64,000 nucleotides of DNA from Microbulbifer celer (GCF_020991125.1 NZ_CP087715.1:558001-622000); one strand, 5' to 3'. Numbered from the stretch's first letter, positions 8,539 through 18,280 are shown. A program made the numbers and translations. The notes: a model not told the origin generated them from the letters alone.

Positions 8539-9882
8539 ATGTATCAGATTTCCATTGTTCAGCATTCAATGAATACTTCCGAGGTGTCTCGCTGGTGCCT
8601 GGATTTTCCCCGCCAGGGGCAGGCGTGTACGGTCGATTCCCTTTCTGATGGCCTGGTTTTTCAGGGATGGGTTTTGGTGAAAGACGGAGCCGAGGCGGTT
8701 CCGTATCTGAAGCTGAACGGAGAAAAACACTACCTTCCGTTAAACTGCCAGCGGGCAGATGTGATAACAAAGGTGCTCGGAGAATCTGCGGATGGGCACG
8801 CTCAGTTAACCTGTGGGTTTCGGCATACCTTTGCGTTAAAGCAGGATTCCGGAGTCTTCGGCTTTGAGGTGGGCGGCACAGACTTTGATGCAGCTTCCTA
8901 TCGTATTGAAGGCAGCCTGAGAATTCTGGAAGGTGACGAAGGGTGGCTTTATCTGGACAACGACACGAATGAAAGTGTTGAACAATACCAGGGTAACTTG
9001 TTGCTGGATAAAAACGCGCTGAAGGAATGGAAAAGCTATTTGAGCGCATTTACTTCGCTGGCGCTTGAGCAGAATATCAGGCACACGCTGTTGATCGCGC
9101 CATCAAAAGAGATGGTGCTGCCGGAGTTCTATCCACACGAAAAAGGCAGGACTTCGCCGGTTGAACAAGTGGCGGGACTGTCGAAGCCGGAACATAAATT
9201 GGTATATCCGGTCTCACAAATGCGTGCAATGCAGGAGCAGCCGTTCAGAAAATGCGATACACACTGGTCTCCCAAGGGTGCTTTGGTCGGGTTCAAGGCT
9301 GCTCTCGAAGCCCTCGGACTGGATATGGAAGCCGTTGATCGAGTTTTCGAGTCGGATGTGTATCAAGAGTCTGTGCGCGGTGGGGATCTGGGAAATAAAC
9401 TATACCCTCCTCGCCGAGCGCCTGAATGGCTTTTAACGAAAGTGCGTTACCAGAAGTGGGTGGTGTACGACAATCATCTGCCAAATTTGGGCCGGGTGAT
9501 TGTGTTCCTCAATGAAGGTGCACTACTGAATACCAAATGTGTGATCTTTGGTTCTTCTTCCAGTTATTCGTTTTTCAACTATGCGGCTCGTATTTTTTCC
9601 ACTCTGATTTTTGTGCACTCTGCAGGTAGCATTGATGCCGGTCTGTTGGAGATAGAGAAGCCCGAATATGTCCTGGCGCAGACAAATGGCCGGTTTGTTG
9701 TCCGGGCGCCGGTTGTGACTTATGACCTGGAAGCCGAGATGGATGCCAAGTTGGATTTACTCTCGGATACGCAGTTGAAAGACCTCCGAAAAAAGCATCA
9801 AGCTGCTTGTTCTTTGCCCGATGGTTGTCTGAATTTCGATATACCGTCGGTATTTTCGTGCCTACTAACGACGAAAGTCTGA
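8539..9882 (+). CDS. AlgX/AlgJ-like SGNH acyltransferase-type protein
   Basis: About 447 residues. The N-terminal ~90 residues resemble a small beta domain. The central and C-terminal part has the hallmark of the AlgX/AlgJ/DHHW SGNH-like family: DTHW at 240-243 (Asp and His of the catalytic set) and a serine-rich GSSSS at 338-342 where the family's catalytic Ser sits. Relatives O-acetylate alginate or other exopolysaccharides in the periplasm. No signal peptide is obvious here, so either the start is wrong or this member acts in the cytoplasm. Alternative starts are the GTG at 8512 and the ATG at 8569; 8539 was chosen for a weak GAAG upstream. An O-acetyl or related decoration of the capsule is the likeliest role. 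Confidence 0.7.
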   Translation: MYQISIVQHSMNTSEVSRWCLDFPRQGQACTVDSLSDGLVFQGWVLVKDGAEAVPYLKLNGEKHYLPLNCQRADVITKVLGESADGHAQLTCGFRHTFALKQDSGVFGFEVGGTDFDAASYRIEGSLRILEGDEGWLYLDNDTNESVEQYQGNLLLDKNALKEWKSYLSAFTSLALEQNIRHTLLIAPSKEMVLPEFYPHEKGRTSPVEQVAGLSKPEHKLVYPVSQMRAMQEQPFRKCDTHWSPKGALVGFKAALEALGLDMEAVDRVFESDVYQESVRGGDLGNKLYPPRRAPEWLLTKVRYQKWVVYDNHLPNLGRVIVFLNEGALLNTKCVIFGSSSSYSFFNYAARIFSTLIFVHSAGSIDAGLLEIEKPEYVLAQTNGRFVVRAPVVTYDLEAEMDAKLDLLSDTQLKDLRKKHQAACSLPDGCLNFDIPSVFSCLLTTKV

Positions 9883-10061
9883 TTTGTTCTAATTTTCTCC
9901 GATATGTAGCCTGTTTTCCTAACGGTGGCTTGTTTACATGTTGAGCAGAATTAGGGTGCCATTCGCATTATTAGGCAGGTAAAGCCTTGTAAATTTGGTA
10001 CAATCGGCGGCTATTTTTCGAGCGCATCAAGATTTTTTACGGCAGCGACGAGGTACAACTT

Positions 10062-12290
10062 TTGGGGCAGGTAAAGCGGTTGGGTAGAGGCATTCCTCAT
10101 TTTTCCCGGGTTGACCTGCGTCCGGTTGTTAGAAGCTGTTCTGCTTCAGATACGCTGGTTTATGAATCCGATGGTAGCGTGGGGGTTCTCCCTGAAAAGC
10201 CTGGTCATCCAGAATTCGAAGTTCCCGGTCAAAAACTGACCCGCGGCTGGTATATGGCCGAAGTCGAGGTCGAATCTGACCAGAGTTTTATGGATGGTGG
10301 TTTTAAGTTGACCCGTGTTAGTACGGGGCGGTCGCGTACTATGCGGTTACCACTGCGTAGCGGCCGCTTGGCCAAACGATTGATCTGGCTCCGCCACGGT
10401 GACGAAGAGCTGCGATTTTCCCCCATGTGCTGTAGTGGTGCCATCACCATCCGCAAACTCTCCCTGGTGCGCGTCTCACTCCCTTTCGCCCTCAACCGCA
10501 TGGGTTCCCGGTTGTCCCGTCGCTACCTGCCGGTTCCGTCTCAACTGGTAAAACGCTGGGTGGCCTACGATCATACCTTCCACCCCAATGGTGCCCGCGT
10601 CTCCTATGGCGAGTGGGTTCGCCGTATCGAGCCGGCGTTATGGCCGCGGCGCACGTCGGCCGCTCATTCTGTTCGCTTTGCTGTGGTTATGCCAGTCGTT
10701 ACCAAGAGCGATGTCCACAGGCTTCCCCGAACGTTGGAGTCCGTTGCGGCCCAGCGGCATATCGGCAAAGGTCGTGTTTCGGTTTACTTGTTGATATCTG
10801 CTGATTTGGATGGCGCCAGCCGCGCGGCAGTGAACGATCTGGCCGAACGTCGCTCCCGGGTTTCTGTGGTGGAAGCGTCAGAGAGTGTGGTGCTCTCGGA
10901 ACAGTTCCCCGAAACAGATGCGGTGCTTCTCTGCCCCCCAATCGGGGTGTTATCCGAGCAGGCGCTGCACTGTTTTGCCGAGGTATTGCCGCACGTGCCT
11001 TCGGCGCGTTTGATCTATACCGACGAGGATTCCATCAGCGAGGCGGGGCGCCGTGCTGCGCCGAAGTTCAAACCCGGCTGGAATCCGGATCTGCTCTATA
11101 CCCGGAATTATATTGGCGACTGCCTGTTGCTGACTGCCAGTACGCTGCCCGCGTTGCGCGCGATCGATTTTACCGACCCGGCCTGGAGCCTGGATCTGCT
11201 GTTGCAGATCGAGCGGCTGGCGGAGCCGGGCGAGGCGCCTGTGGTGCATATTCCGCGGATGATCTTCCATCGATTTGTGGAGCAATCTCAGAAAACGCTG
11301 TGCGCTGAGCGGTACCTGGCACTGCTTGCCGCGCATTTTGAGGCGTCGGGCTGTGAGGGCGTGACTGTGGAGAGCGAGTCGGAGAGCGGTCTTCCCTCAG
11401 TGCACTGGCCGGTGGGGGCTGAGGAGCCGCTGGTCAGCCTGCTGATTCCCACCCGGGATATGTTGCCGGTATTGAAGCTGTGCGTGGATAGCATCCTGGC
11501 GAAAACCACCTATCGCAATTACGAGATTCTGGTGCTCGATAATCAGAGTGTGGAGCCTGAGACGCTGGCGTATTTCGAGGCGCTGTCGGCGTTGCCCAAC
11601 GTCCGTATCCTGCAATACGACGCGCCCTTCAATTACTCGGCGATCAATAATTTCGGCGTGGAACATGCGCGCGGCGAAATAGTCGGGCTGGTAAACAATG
11701 ATATTGAGGTGATCAACCCGGAGTGGTTGAGTGAAATGGTCGGCCATGCGCGCCGCCCGCAGGTTGGCTGTGTGGGGGCAAAGCTGTTTTACGGGGATGG
11801 CCGTATCCAGCACGCCGGCGTGGTTGTGGGCCTCGGCGGCCTCGCGGGCCATGTGCACAAGTTTCTGCCAGCGGATGCGGCCGGGTACATGAACCGCCTG
11901 CAGTCTACCCAGGCCTTCTCTGCTGTCACTGCAGCCTGTTTGTTAGTGCGCAAAGCGACGTTCGAGGCGGTAGGCGGGCTGAACGAGCGCCATCTGCAGG
12001 TAGCATTCAACGATGTAGACTTCTGCCTGAAAGTGCGGAAAGCCGGCTACCGCAATATCTGGACGCCCCACGCGAGGTTGTATCACCACGAGTCCATCAG
12101 CCGTGGTATCGACAACACGCGGGAAAAGCGGGCCAGGTTTGATCGCGAATCCAGATATTTGCGCAAGGCCTGGGCGGAATACCTCGATAATCCCGGGCGG
12201 GACCCCTATTACAGCCCCTTTCTTACTCACGTAGCAGAGGATTTCTCGCTGGGGCTGAATGAGAAGCGGGATATTCCGCTGTTCCGGTAG
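10062..12290 (+). CDS. Family 2 glycosyltransferase with N-terminal extension
   Basis: A 742-residue protein. The C-terminal GT2 domain begins near residue 458 (SLLIPTRDM) and has the diagnostic LVNNDIEVI, GAKLFYGDGRIQHAG and NDVDFCLKVRKAGYRN segments of rhamnosyl-type and related GT2 enzymes, with acidic residues for metal and base. The first ~210 residues are beta-rich and unassigned; a second GT2-like segment follows from about residue 205 (VRFAVVMPVVTKSDVHRLPR, then IYTDEDSISEAG). The start is a TTG at 10062 preceded by GAGG at suitable spacing. The 179-base gap upstream has a TACAAT hexamer that may be a -10 box, so transcription could restart here. Expected role: sugar transfer in capsule or O-antigen-like polymer synthesis. 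Confidence 0.85.
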   Translation: MGQVKRLGRGIPHFSRVDLRPVVRSCSASDTLVYESDGSVGVLPEKPGHPEFEVPGQKLTRGWYMAEVEVESDQSFMDGGFKLTRVSTGRSRTMRLPLRSGRLAKRLIWLRHGDEELRFSPMCCSGAITIRKLSLVRVSLPFALNRMGSRLSRRYLPVPSQLVKRWVAYDHTFHPNGARVSYGEWVRRIEPALWPRRTSAAHSVRFAVVMPVVTKSDVHRLPRTLESVAAQRHIGKGRVSVYLLISADLDGASRAAVNDLAERRSRVSVVEASESVVLSEQFPETDAVLLCPPIGVLSEQALHCFAEVLPHVPSARLIYTDEDSISEAGRRAAPKFKPGWNPDLLYTRNYIGDCLLLTASTLPALRAIDFTDPAWSLDLLLQIERLAEPGEAPVVHIPRMIFHRFVEQSQKTLCAERYLALLAAHFEASGCEGVTVESESESGLPSVHWPVGAEEPLVSLLIPTRDMLPVLKLCVDSILAKTTYRNYEILVLDNQSVEPETLAYFEALSALPNVRILQYDAPFNYSAINNFGVEHARGEIVGLVNNDIEVINPEWLSEMVGHARRPQVGCVGAKLFYGDGRIQHAGVVVGLGGLAGHVHKFLPADAAGYMNRLQSTQAFSAVTAACLLVRKATFEAVGGLNERHLQVAFNDVDFCLKVRKAGYRNIWTPHARLYHHESISRGIDNTREKRARFDRESRYLRKAWAEYLDNPGRDPYYSPFLTHVAEDFSLGLNEKRDIPLFR

Positions 12291-12332
12291 CGGTCAAATT
12301 ACGCAAACAAAAGGGACCAAAAGGATTTGGCC

Positions 12333-13850
12333 ATGTCAGAAACCACAATCTCATCTCGCCCGCAAACCTCAAGCCACGAGGAGAGGGGTCGGGCTCCCAC
12401 ACTCCACCCGGGCCACATCACCCACCACGGTGCGGTAAACGGTGTCACAGGCTCCTGCCACCAGCTGTTCGCAGACGACAATAATTCCATCCTGATCGAC
12501 TGCGGCCTGTTCCAGGGCGCAGAGACGTCGCCCGGTGGCCGTGGGCAGAATAGCCTGGAAATTGAATTCGATATCACCACAGTGCGTGCGCTGGTGGTGA
12601 CCCATGTGCATATTGATCACGTGGGTCGGATTCCCTACCTGATTGCAGCGGGGTTCCGCGGGCCCATTTACTGTTCCGAGCCCTCTGCCGAGCTGTTGCC
12701 GTTGGTGCTGGAAGATGCGCTCAAAATTGGCTTTACCCGGGACAGGGCGCTGATCGAGAAATTCATCGGCTATGTCCAGAAGCAGTTGCGGCCTTTGCCC
12801 TATAACTGTTGGCAGCCGGTGATAGAGGATTCGGATTGTAGTCTTAGTCTTAGTGTAAGGCTCCAGCGCGCGGGGCATATTCTGGGTTCTGCCTATGTAG
12901 AGTGCGAGTTGGATTGCGGAGCTGGAGCCTTCAGCTTCAAAACAGCTCCGCGGTCCCGGGGCGGGAAACGCCGCATCATATTCTCCGGTGATCTGGGGGC
13001 GCCGAATACTCCGCTGTTGTACGCGCCGAAGGCGCCCTGGGGCTGCGATGAGCTGGTGATCGAGAGCACCTACGGTGACAGGCTGCACCAGAACCGCAAG
13101 GAGCGGGTGCGTATTTTGCAGCGTGCGATTGAGGAGGCGTTGGCAGATGGCGGCAGTGTGCTGATCCCGGCGTTCAGTATCGGTCGCACGCAGGAGCTGT
13201 TGTATGAGCTGGAAGGGGTTATCCACAGCCAGGGTCATGACAATCGCGCGGACAATCCCTGGCGGGATCTGCCGGTGATTGTGGATTCACCATTGGCCAG
13301 CCGTTTTACCGATGTTTACCGGCGCTTGCGCCCATTCTGGGATGCGGAGGCCCGGCAGTTACTCCGCCGCGGCCGCCACCCGCTGAGTTTTGAGCAACTG
13401 ATTACGGTGGACGACCACGAGGCGCACCGCAAGGTGGTGGCGGAGCTTGCCAGCAGCCGGCGCCCGGCCATTGTGATTGCGGCCAGCGGTATGTGCAGTG
13501 GTGGCAGGGTGGTGAACTACCTGAAGGCGATGCTGGAAGACAAACGCCACAACATTCTGTTTGTGGGCTACCAGGCGCGGGGCACGCCGGGGCGGGATAT
13601 TCAAGTCTACGGGCCGCGCAATGGCTATGTGGATCTGGACGGGCAGCGTTACCGGATAGCGGCGGGCGTGGAGACCATCAGCGGCTACTCCGCCCACGCG
13701 GATAAAAATGACCTGCTGGGTTTTATCCGCAAAATGAAAAAACGCCCACAGTGCGTGCGGGTGGTGCACGGGGATGATCGGGCCAAGGCGGCACTGAAGG
13801 CCGAAATTGAGCGGGAGGAGCTGGCGGGGAGTGTGATTGTTCCGCGGTGA
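12333..13850 (+). CDS. MBL-fold / beta-CASP RNA-processing-type nuclease
   Basis: A 505-residue metallo-beta-lactamase fold protein. The metal motif THVHIDHVGR lies near residue 89, followed by GHILGSA, FSGDLG and ESTYGDR, then the beta-CASP region (VDSPLASRFTDVYRR, IAASGMCSGGRVVNYL) and a late ISGYSAHAD histidine motif. This is the layout of RNA exonucleases/endonucleases related to CPSF73 and bacterial MBL-fold exonucleases. The ATG at 12333 follows AAGGA by seven bases and is better than the TTG at 12327. Its presence between glycan genes is unexpected; it may be a passenger or may act on transcript turnover. The substrate is not evident. Confidence 0.88.
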   Translation: MSETTISSRPQTSSHEERGRAPTLHPGHITHHGAVNGVTGSCHQLFADDNNSILIDCGLFQGAETSPGGRGQNSLEIEFDITTVRALVVTHVHIDHVGRIPYLIAAGFRGPIYCSEPSAELLPLVLEDALKIGFTRDRALIEKFIGYVQKQLRPLPYNCWQPVIEDSDCSLSLSVRLQRAGHILGSAYVECELDCGAGAFSFKTAPRSRGGKRRIIFSGDLGAPNTPLLYAPKAPWGCDELVIESTYGDRLHQNRKERVRILQRAIEEALADGGSVLIPAFSIGRTQELLYELEGVIHSQGHDNRADNPWRDLPVIVDSPLASRFTDVYRRLRPFWDAEARQLLRRGRHPLSFEQLITVDDHEAHRKVVAELASSRRPAIVIAASGMCSGGRVVNYLKAMLEDKRHNILFVGYQARGTPGRDIQVYGPRNGYVDLDGQRYRIAAGVETISGYSAHADKNDLLGFIRKMKKRPQCVRVVHGDDRAKAALKAEIEREELAGSVIVPR

Positions 13851-14049
13851 GCGCTTGTGGCATAAGTGGGTATTCACCGCAGAGAGAGATGTAGTACGTG
13901 TTGGCGGGCACATCGGGGCCAGTTTTGGCATAATCGGCACCCATTTGCGCCTGACCAGAAGAATTATCAATTTGATAGAAAGTGATAATGCGTTGATAGT
14001 TGCCGCCTCTCCCACATCTGCCACGTGTGCCAAATCTGAAGGGCACTGG

Positions 14050-14985
14050 ATGGTGGTTGAGGAAAACGCCAATCCATCCTCCGACTACTTCGTGCTGCCC
14101 TATCTGCATGCACAGGGCCACACCGTAGAGCGCCACCGTTTTGCTGACGTGCCGGAGCCCGGTACACTGCGCGGGGCCCATATACTCTTCGTCCGCTATA
14201 TCCCCCCGGCCTGGCGCCGTCTGATTGCGTCTAACCGCGACAAGCTCGCAGGTGTGCACTTCTTTATGGATGACGACCTGTTCAGCTGGTCCTCCTTCTC
14301 CCGTATGCCCCTGCGTTACCAGTGGAAGCTGCTGCGCCTGAGCTGGCGGCACCAGGGCTGGTTGCGTGATATGGACGCGAAGCTGCTGGTATCTACGCCG
14401 TATCTGCAGGCGCGGTATGCGCAGTGGCAGCCGCAGTTGCTGGCGCCGCAGGTACCGGCGGCGCTCGCGCCTCTGGCGCAGCGAACGGACTTTCAGGGCG
14501 AGGGCTCCGGGTCGGTCACGCTTTTTTATCACGGCTCCGCCTCTCACGGCGCAGATCTCAAGTGGTTGCGTCCGGTGATTGCACGGGTGCTGGCGGCGGA
14601 TGCGCGGATTGTGTTTGAGGTGATCGGCAACGCCCGCGTCAATCGCCTGTTCCGTGGGCTGCCCCGGGTGCATGTCGTGCACCCGATGAAGTGGGATGCG
14701 TATCAGTCGCTGCTGCAGCAACCGGGGCGGACTATCGGGCTGGCCCCGTTATTGGACAGTCCGTTTAACCGCGCCCGTTCCCATACCAAATTCCTGGATA
14801 TCACCCTGGCCGGTGCCGTGGGTATTTATGCGGCGGGGACGGTGTACGGCGGTGTGGTCCGCCATAAGGAGAATGGATTGTTGTTGCCGATGGAACAGGA
14901 TGCCTGGGTAGATGGCATTCTGCAGCTGGCCGAGAACGCGCCGATGCGGGCGCGGATGTTGAGCGAGGCCCGCGGATGTCTGTAA
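14050..14985 (+). CDS. GT-B type glycosyltransferase-like protein of the capsule locus
   Basis: About 311 residues. The N-terminus (VVEENANPSSDYFVLPYL) and the C-terminal segment (GLAPLLDSPFNRARSHTKFLDITLAGAVGIYA, then NGLLLP) resemble GT-B enzymes of the GT1/GT4 type that appear next to kpsC/kpsS genes. The ATG at 14050 is preceded by GAAGGG and gives the N-terminus typical of such proteins. A frame extension back to 13837 exists but overlaps the nuclease gene. Its 3' end overlaps kpsC by ten bases, indicating translational coupling. It probably adds a sugar early in capsule assembly. Confidence 0.7.
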   Translation: MVVEENANPSSDYFVLPYLHAQGHTVERHRFADVPEPGTLRGAHILFVRYIPPAWRRLIASNRDKLAGVHFFMDDDLFSWSSFSRMPLRYQWKLLRLSWRHQGWLRDMDAKLLVSTPYLQARYAQWQPQLLAPQVPAALAPLAQRTDFQGEGSGSVTLFYHGSASHGADLKWLRPVIARVLAADARIVFEVIGNARVNRLFRGLPRVHVVHPMKWDAYQSLLQQPGRTIGLAPLLDSPFNRARSHTKFLDITLAGAVGIYAAGTVYGGVVRHKENGLLLPMEQDAWVDGILQLAENAPMRARMLSEARGCL

Positions 14986-17039
14986 TTGGTTATTGCGTGC
15001 GTGGCCCGAAGCGGATTCCCTACCTCGATGCGTTGTTGGAAGCCCGCAGCCGCTATTTTGTGTCGCGCCCGCCGCGGGAGCTCACCCATATTGCGGGCTG
15101 GGGGCGCAAGCCCACGGCGGCGCGCGCGCGCAAAATTGCTGCGCAGTCGGGGTTGCCCTATGTAAGTCTTGAAGATGGATTTCTGCGCTCGTTCGGTCTC
15201 GGGGTGGATGGCGCGCCGCTGCACAGTCTGGTGGTGGATCACTCCGGGATTTATTACGACGCCACGCAGCCGAGCGATCTGGAATCGTTGATTCTGGATG
15301 CGGCATTTGCGCATGACGAACTGACCCGCGCGCGCCGGTGCATGGATTTGCTGCGCCAGAATCGTCTGTCCAAGTACAACACTGCACCGGATTACCCCGT
15401 CACCTGGCCGGACGAGCGACCGCGGGTTCTGGTGGTGGATCAGACTTTTGATGATGCGGCGGTGACTTATGGTGGCGCCGATGCCGATAGCTTCATCGCC
15501 ATGCTGGATGCCGCGATTGCGGAAAATCCGGATGCTGAGATTGTCGTCAAAGTGCACCCGGATGTCATTGTCGGGAAAAAGCGCGGTTACCTGGTGCAGG
15601 CGGCAGAACGGCGCGGTTGTCGGCTGTGGTCGGAAGACATCAACCCCTGGGCACTGCTGAATGCGGTGGAAAAGGTGTATGTGGTCACCAGTCAGTATGG
15701 GTTTGATGCGCTACTTGCCGGGGTGCCGGTACGCTGTTTCGGTGTGCCGTTTTATGCCGGATGGGGGCTGACGGAAGATACTCAATCCTGCTCGCGCCGG
15801 GGCGCGCCGCGCTCGCTGGAGCAGGTTTTTACCGCTGCTTATTTGCGCTACTGTCGCTATATCAACCCGTATACCGGCCGGCGCTGTACCCTGGAGGAGA
15901 CCATCCGCCTGATTGCTGAACAGAAGCGTCAGGCCGAGCGCCTGCGCGGGCCGTGGTTGGCACTGGGGTTTTCGCCCTGGAAGCGCGGCTTTGTGCCGGA
16001 TTTTCTTGCGCGGCCAACGCGCCTACGCTTTGTGCGCCGTGAGTTTGATGCGCTGGGTGCGCTGTCGCCAGGTACCCGGATTGCGGCCTGGGCCAGCAGT
16101 TTGCCTGAAGGTCTTGTCTCCAAATGCGGTAAGCGCGGTCTGGGCCTGTGGCGCCTGGAAGACGGTTTCTTGCGCTCGGTGGGGCTCGGCTCTGACCTGG
16201 TGCGGCCTTTATCCCTGGTGCTGGATCAGCAGGGTATTTACTACGATGCCTCGCAGCCATCGGCGCTGGAGACCCTGCTGAGGGAGACGGTGTTCACCGG
16301 GGAACTACGCACCCGGGCGGCAAACCTGCGCGAGCTCCTGGTCACCCGGCAGTTGAGTAAATACAACGTGGGGGCCGAAAATACGGCGACCGACTTCGGG
16401 TTTCCCTCTGACCGTGTCACCATTTTGGTACCCGGTCAGGTTGAGACGGATGCCTCGATTGCCCATGGCTCCCCATGGTTGAAATCCAACCGTCAGTTGC
16501 TGGCGCAGGTGCGCCGTGCAAATCCCGATGCGTACATTGTCTACAAACCGCACCCGGATGTAACGGCTGGTGGCCGCGTGGGAGAGTTGGGGGTGCCTGA
16601 TGGTGATCTTTATGATCAACTGGTAACCGATGCGCCCATGCCGGCGCTGCTGGCACAAGTGGATGCGGTGCACACGCTGAGCTCGCTGAGTGGCTTTGAG
16701 GCGCTACTGCGAGGAGTCAGGGTTGTCACCTATGGGCTGCCGTTCTATGCCGGCTGGGGGTTGACCGAGGACCGGTTACTGAGCCCGCAACAGGGCGGGC
16801 TGGAGGAGCTGGCCGCTGTGCGCCGTTGCCAGAGAGCCCGCGGCCGCACGCTGACCCTGGATGAGCTGGTGGCGGCAACCTTGATTCTGTATCCCTCGTA
16901 TGTGGATCCGCACAGTGGAGATATTGTGGATGTAGAGACGGCGGTGCAGATACTGCAGGCGCAAAGGTCGGCCGCGAATGATGGTGGGTGGCGGCAGTCT
17001 ATTTACCGCAAGGTGCGCAATCGGTTTTTTAGACGCTAA
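14976..17039 (+). CDS. kpsC: Capsule beta-Kdo transferase, KpsC-like (two modules)
   Basis: 687 residues forming two repeated halves, each with the KpsC signature: LEDGFLRSFGLG...GIYYDA in the first and LEDGFLRSVGLG...GIYYDA in the second, and each later containing KxHPDV and a FYAGWGLTED segment. In group 2 capsule systems KpsC alternates with KpsS to build the poly-beta-Kdo linker on a phosphatidylglycerol-type lipid at the inner face of the cytoplasmic membrane. The full-length two-module form is present. Transporter genes (KpsM/T/D/E-like) are not in the window and must lie elsewhere if the export route is of that kind. Confidence 0.92.
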   Translation: MSVIGYCVRGPKRIPYLDALLEARSRYFVSRPPRELTHIAGWGRKPTAARARKIAAQSGLPYVSLEDGFLRSFGLGVDGAPLHSLVVDHSGIYYDATQPSDLESLILDAAFAHDELTRARRCMDLLRQNRLSKYNTAPDYPVTWPDERPRVLVVDQTFDDAAVTYGGADADSFIAMLDAAIAENPDAEIVVKVHPDVIVGKKRGYLVQAAERRGCRLWSEDINPWALLNAVEKVYVVTSQYGFDALLAGVPVRCFGVPFYAGWGLTEDTQSCSRRGAPRSLEQVFTAAYLRYCRYINPYTGRRCTLEETIRLIAEQKRQAERLRGPWLALGFSPWKRGFVPDFLARPTRLRFVRREFDALGALSPGTRIAAWASSLPEGLVSKCGKRGLGLWRLEDGFLRSVGLGSDLVRPLSLVLDQQGIYYDASQPSALETLLRETVFTGELRTRAANLRELLVTRQLSKYNVGAENTATDFGFPSDRVTILVPGQVETDASIAHGSPWLKSNRQLLAQVRRANPDAYIVYKPHPDVTAGGRVGELGVPDGDLYDQLVTDAPMPALLAQVDAVHTLSSLSGFEALLRGVRVVTYGLPFYAGWGLTEDRLLSPQQGGLEELAAVRRCQRARGRTLTLDELVAATLILYPSYVDPHSGDIVDVETAVQILQAQRSAANDGGWRQSIYRKVRNRFFRR

Positions 17040-17093
17040 ACGGGCCGCACCGAACGCCATCCCATAGAAACGATAATCACGACTGGGTATCAC

Positions 17094-18125
17094 GTGAACG
17101 TCCGATTCTTCAAGAAATTCTATTTATTGCCGAAATGGCTACTGGAGCTGCTGTCGTGGGGCAAAAGCTTCAAAAATAACCCGATAATCGGCAGCTATTG
17201 GCTGAACCGCTGCGGCTTACACGTCGTGCGAATAGTGATCGCTCATGGACTTTTCCGCTTCCGGCTATTACTGCTGTCTCCTCTGGTGTCGGCTGAAGAT
17301 CGGCGTCATTTTCGCCAGCACGGTTTTATCCTCAAGCACAACTTTCTGCCGGAGGGCGATTTCAACCAGTTGGCGCGCGAATTGCAGAGCTATACGGGCC
17401 AGGTCCGGGAGTTTGTGGAGGGCACCACACTGACCCAGCGGGTGTTCATTACTGCCCGGGAGCGCGCGCAGATGCCTGCCATGGGGGCGCTGGTGGAGAA
17501 CCCCGGTTTAGACCGGCTGATGCGGTATTGCTCGTCCAAGAATCGGCGGCCACTGTACTACGTGGAAAACCTGTGTAACCACGCCAATGTGGCACCGCGG
17601 CCAGACCCGCAGCGGGATTTACACGCGGATACTTTTCATCCATGTGTAAAAGGCTGGTTATATATTGACGCCACGAGCGAGAGCAACGGGCCGTTTATTT
17701 ATGTGCCGGGTTCCCACCGCCTGAGCTGGCGGCGGCTGAAGTGGGAGTATCGCCAGAGCCTGGAGGCCTGTAAGCAAGGGGCGCGGCGCGACCCGGGCCG
17801 ATATTGGGATGGTTCTTTTCGGGTAAGTGCGGCGGACCTTGAGGTGATGGGCTTTGAGCCCAGGGCTTTCCGGGTGCCCGCCAATACCCTGGTGGTGGCG
17901 AATGTGTATGGTTTCCACAGTCGTGGGGAGGCTTCGGAACCGTCGCACCGTATGACGGTCTGGATGCAGGCGCGGGACAACCCGTTCAACCCGCTGTTTA
18001 CCCCGTGGCCGAAAGCGACCGCAAGCGCATTTGAGTGGGGGTGGTCGAAAGTGCTGACAAAGCTGGACCGCGCGAAGCTGGCGAGTGGCGAGCAGCGCAA
18101 TTTCGCAGGAAGATTTTCCCGCTGA
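17094..18125 (+). CDS. PhyH-family Fe(II)/2-oxoglutarate dioxygenase-like protein
   Basis: A 343-residue phytanoyl-CoA dioxygenase family protein. The iron facial triad is visible: HAD in LHADTFH near residue 176 and a distal His in YGFHSRGE near 273, with an Arg soon after (SHRMTVW) that would bind the 2-oxoglutarate carboxylate. YVPGSHRLSW is typical of the family. The N-terminus is hydrophobic and basic, suggesting membrane association. Lying between kpsC and kpsS, it may hydroxylate a lipid or sugar of the capsule precursor; the substrate is unknown. The start is a GTG at 17094 with no strong ribosome-binding site. Confidence 0.8.
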   Translation: MNVRFFKKFYLLPKWLLELLSWGKSFKNNPIIGSYWLNRCGLHVVRIVIAHGLFRFRLLLLSPLVSAEDRRHFRQHGFILKHNFLPEGDFNQLARELQSYTGQVREFVEGTTLTQRVFITARERAQMPAMGALVENPGLDRLMRYCSSKNRRPLYYVENLCNHANVAPRPDPQRDLHADTFHPCVKGWLYIDATSESNGPFIYVPGSHRLSWRRLKWEYRQSLEACKQGARRDPGRYWDGSFRVSAADLEVMGFEPRAFRVPANTLVVANVYGFHSRGEASEPSHRMTVWMQARDNPFNPLFTPWPKATASAFEWGWSKVLTKLDRAKLASGEQRNFAGRFSR

Positions 18126-18159
18126 ACCGCTTTTGCGCTGGCTTTGGCCCGTTTAGCCC

Positions 18160-18188
18160 AAGACACTCCAGTGCCGTTTCTGTATAGT
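18160..18188 (+). promoter_or_regulatory. Candidate sigma-70 promoter for kpsS
   Basis: AAGACA (18160-18165, four of six matches to the -35 consensus) and TATAGT (18183-18188, five of six to the -10) are separated by exactly 17 bases. They lie just past the end of the dioxygenase gene and about 105 bases before the kpsS start, leaving a structured leader. Read by eye only. Confidence 0.45.
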
Positions 18189-18213
18189 CTGGCACGTTTA
18201 GGATTTGAACAAG

Positions 18214-18280
18214 GTGTGGGCTTTATCCACACATAATAATGAGGGATGCTCCATGGGGCAGCAAAAATTTGCTGTGGAGC
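18214..18280 (+). promoter_or_regulatory. Two hairpins in the kpsS leader
   Basis: The first hairpin is GTGTGG (18214-18219) paired with CCACAC (18227-18232) around a seven-base loop. The second is stronger: GCTCCA (18248-18253) pairs with TGGAGC (18275-18280), and CAGCAAA (18259-18265) with TTTGCTG (18268-18274), leaving a TGGGG bulge. The second ends a few bases before the GGGGA ribosome-binding site of kpsS, so it could influence translation. No T-run follows, so a terminator is unlikely. No known RNA family was recognised. Confidence 0.4.

Noticed and set aside
13837-14049. Upstream extension of the glycosyltransferase gene
   Set aside because: It overlaps the nuclease gene, is not conserved-looking, and the ATG at 14050 has a good ribosome-binding site.
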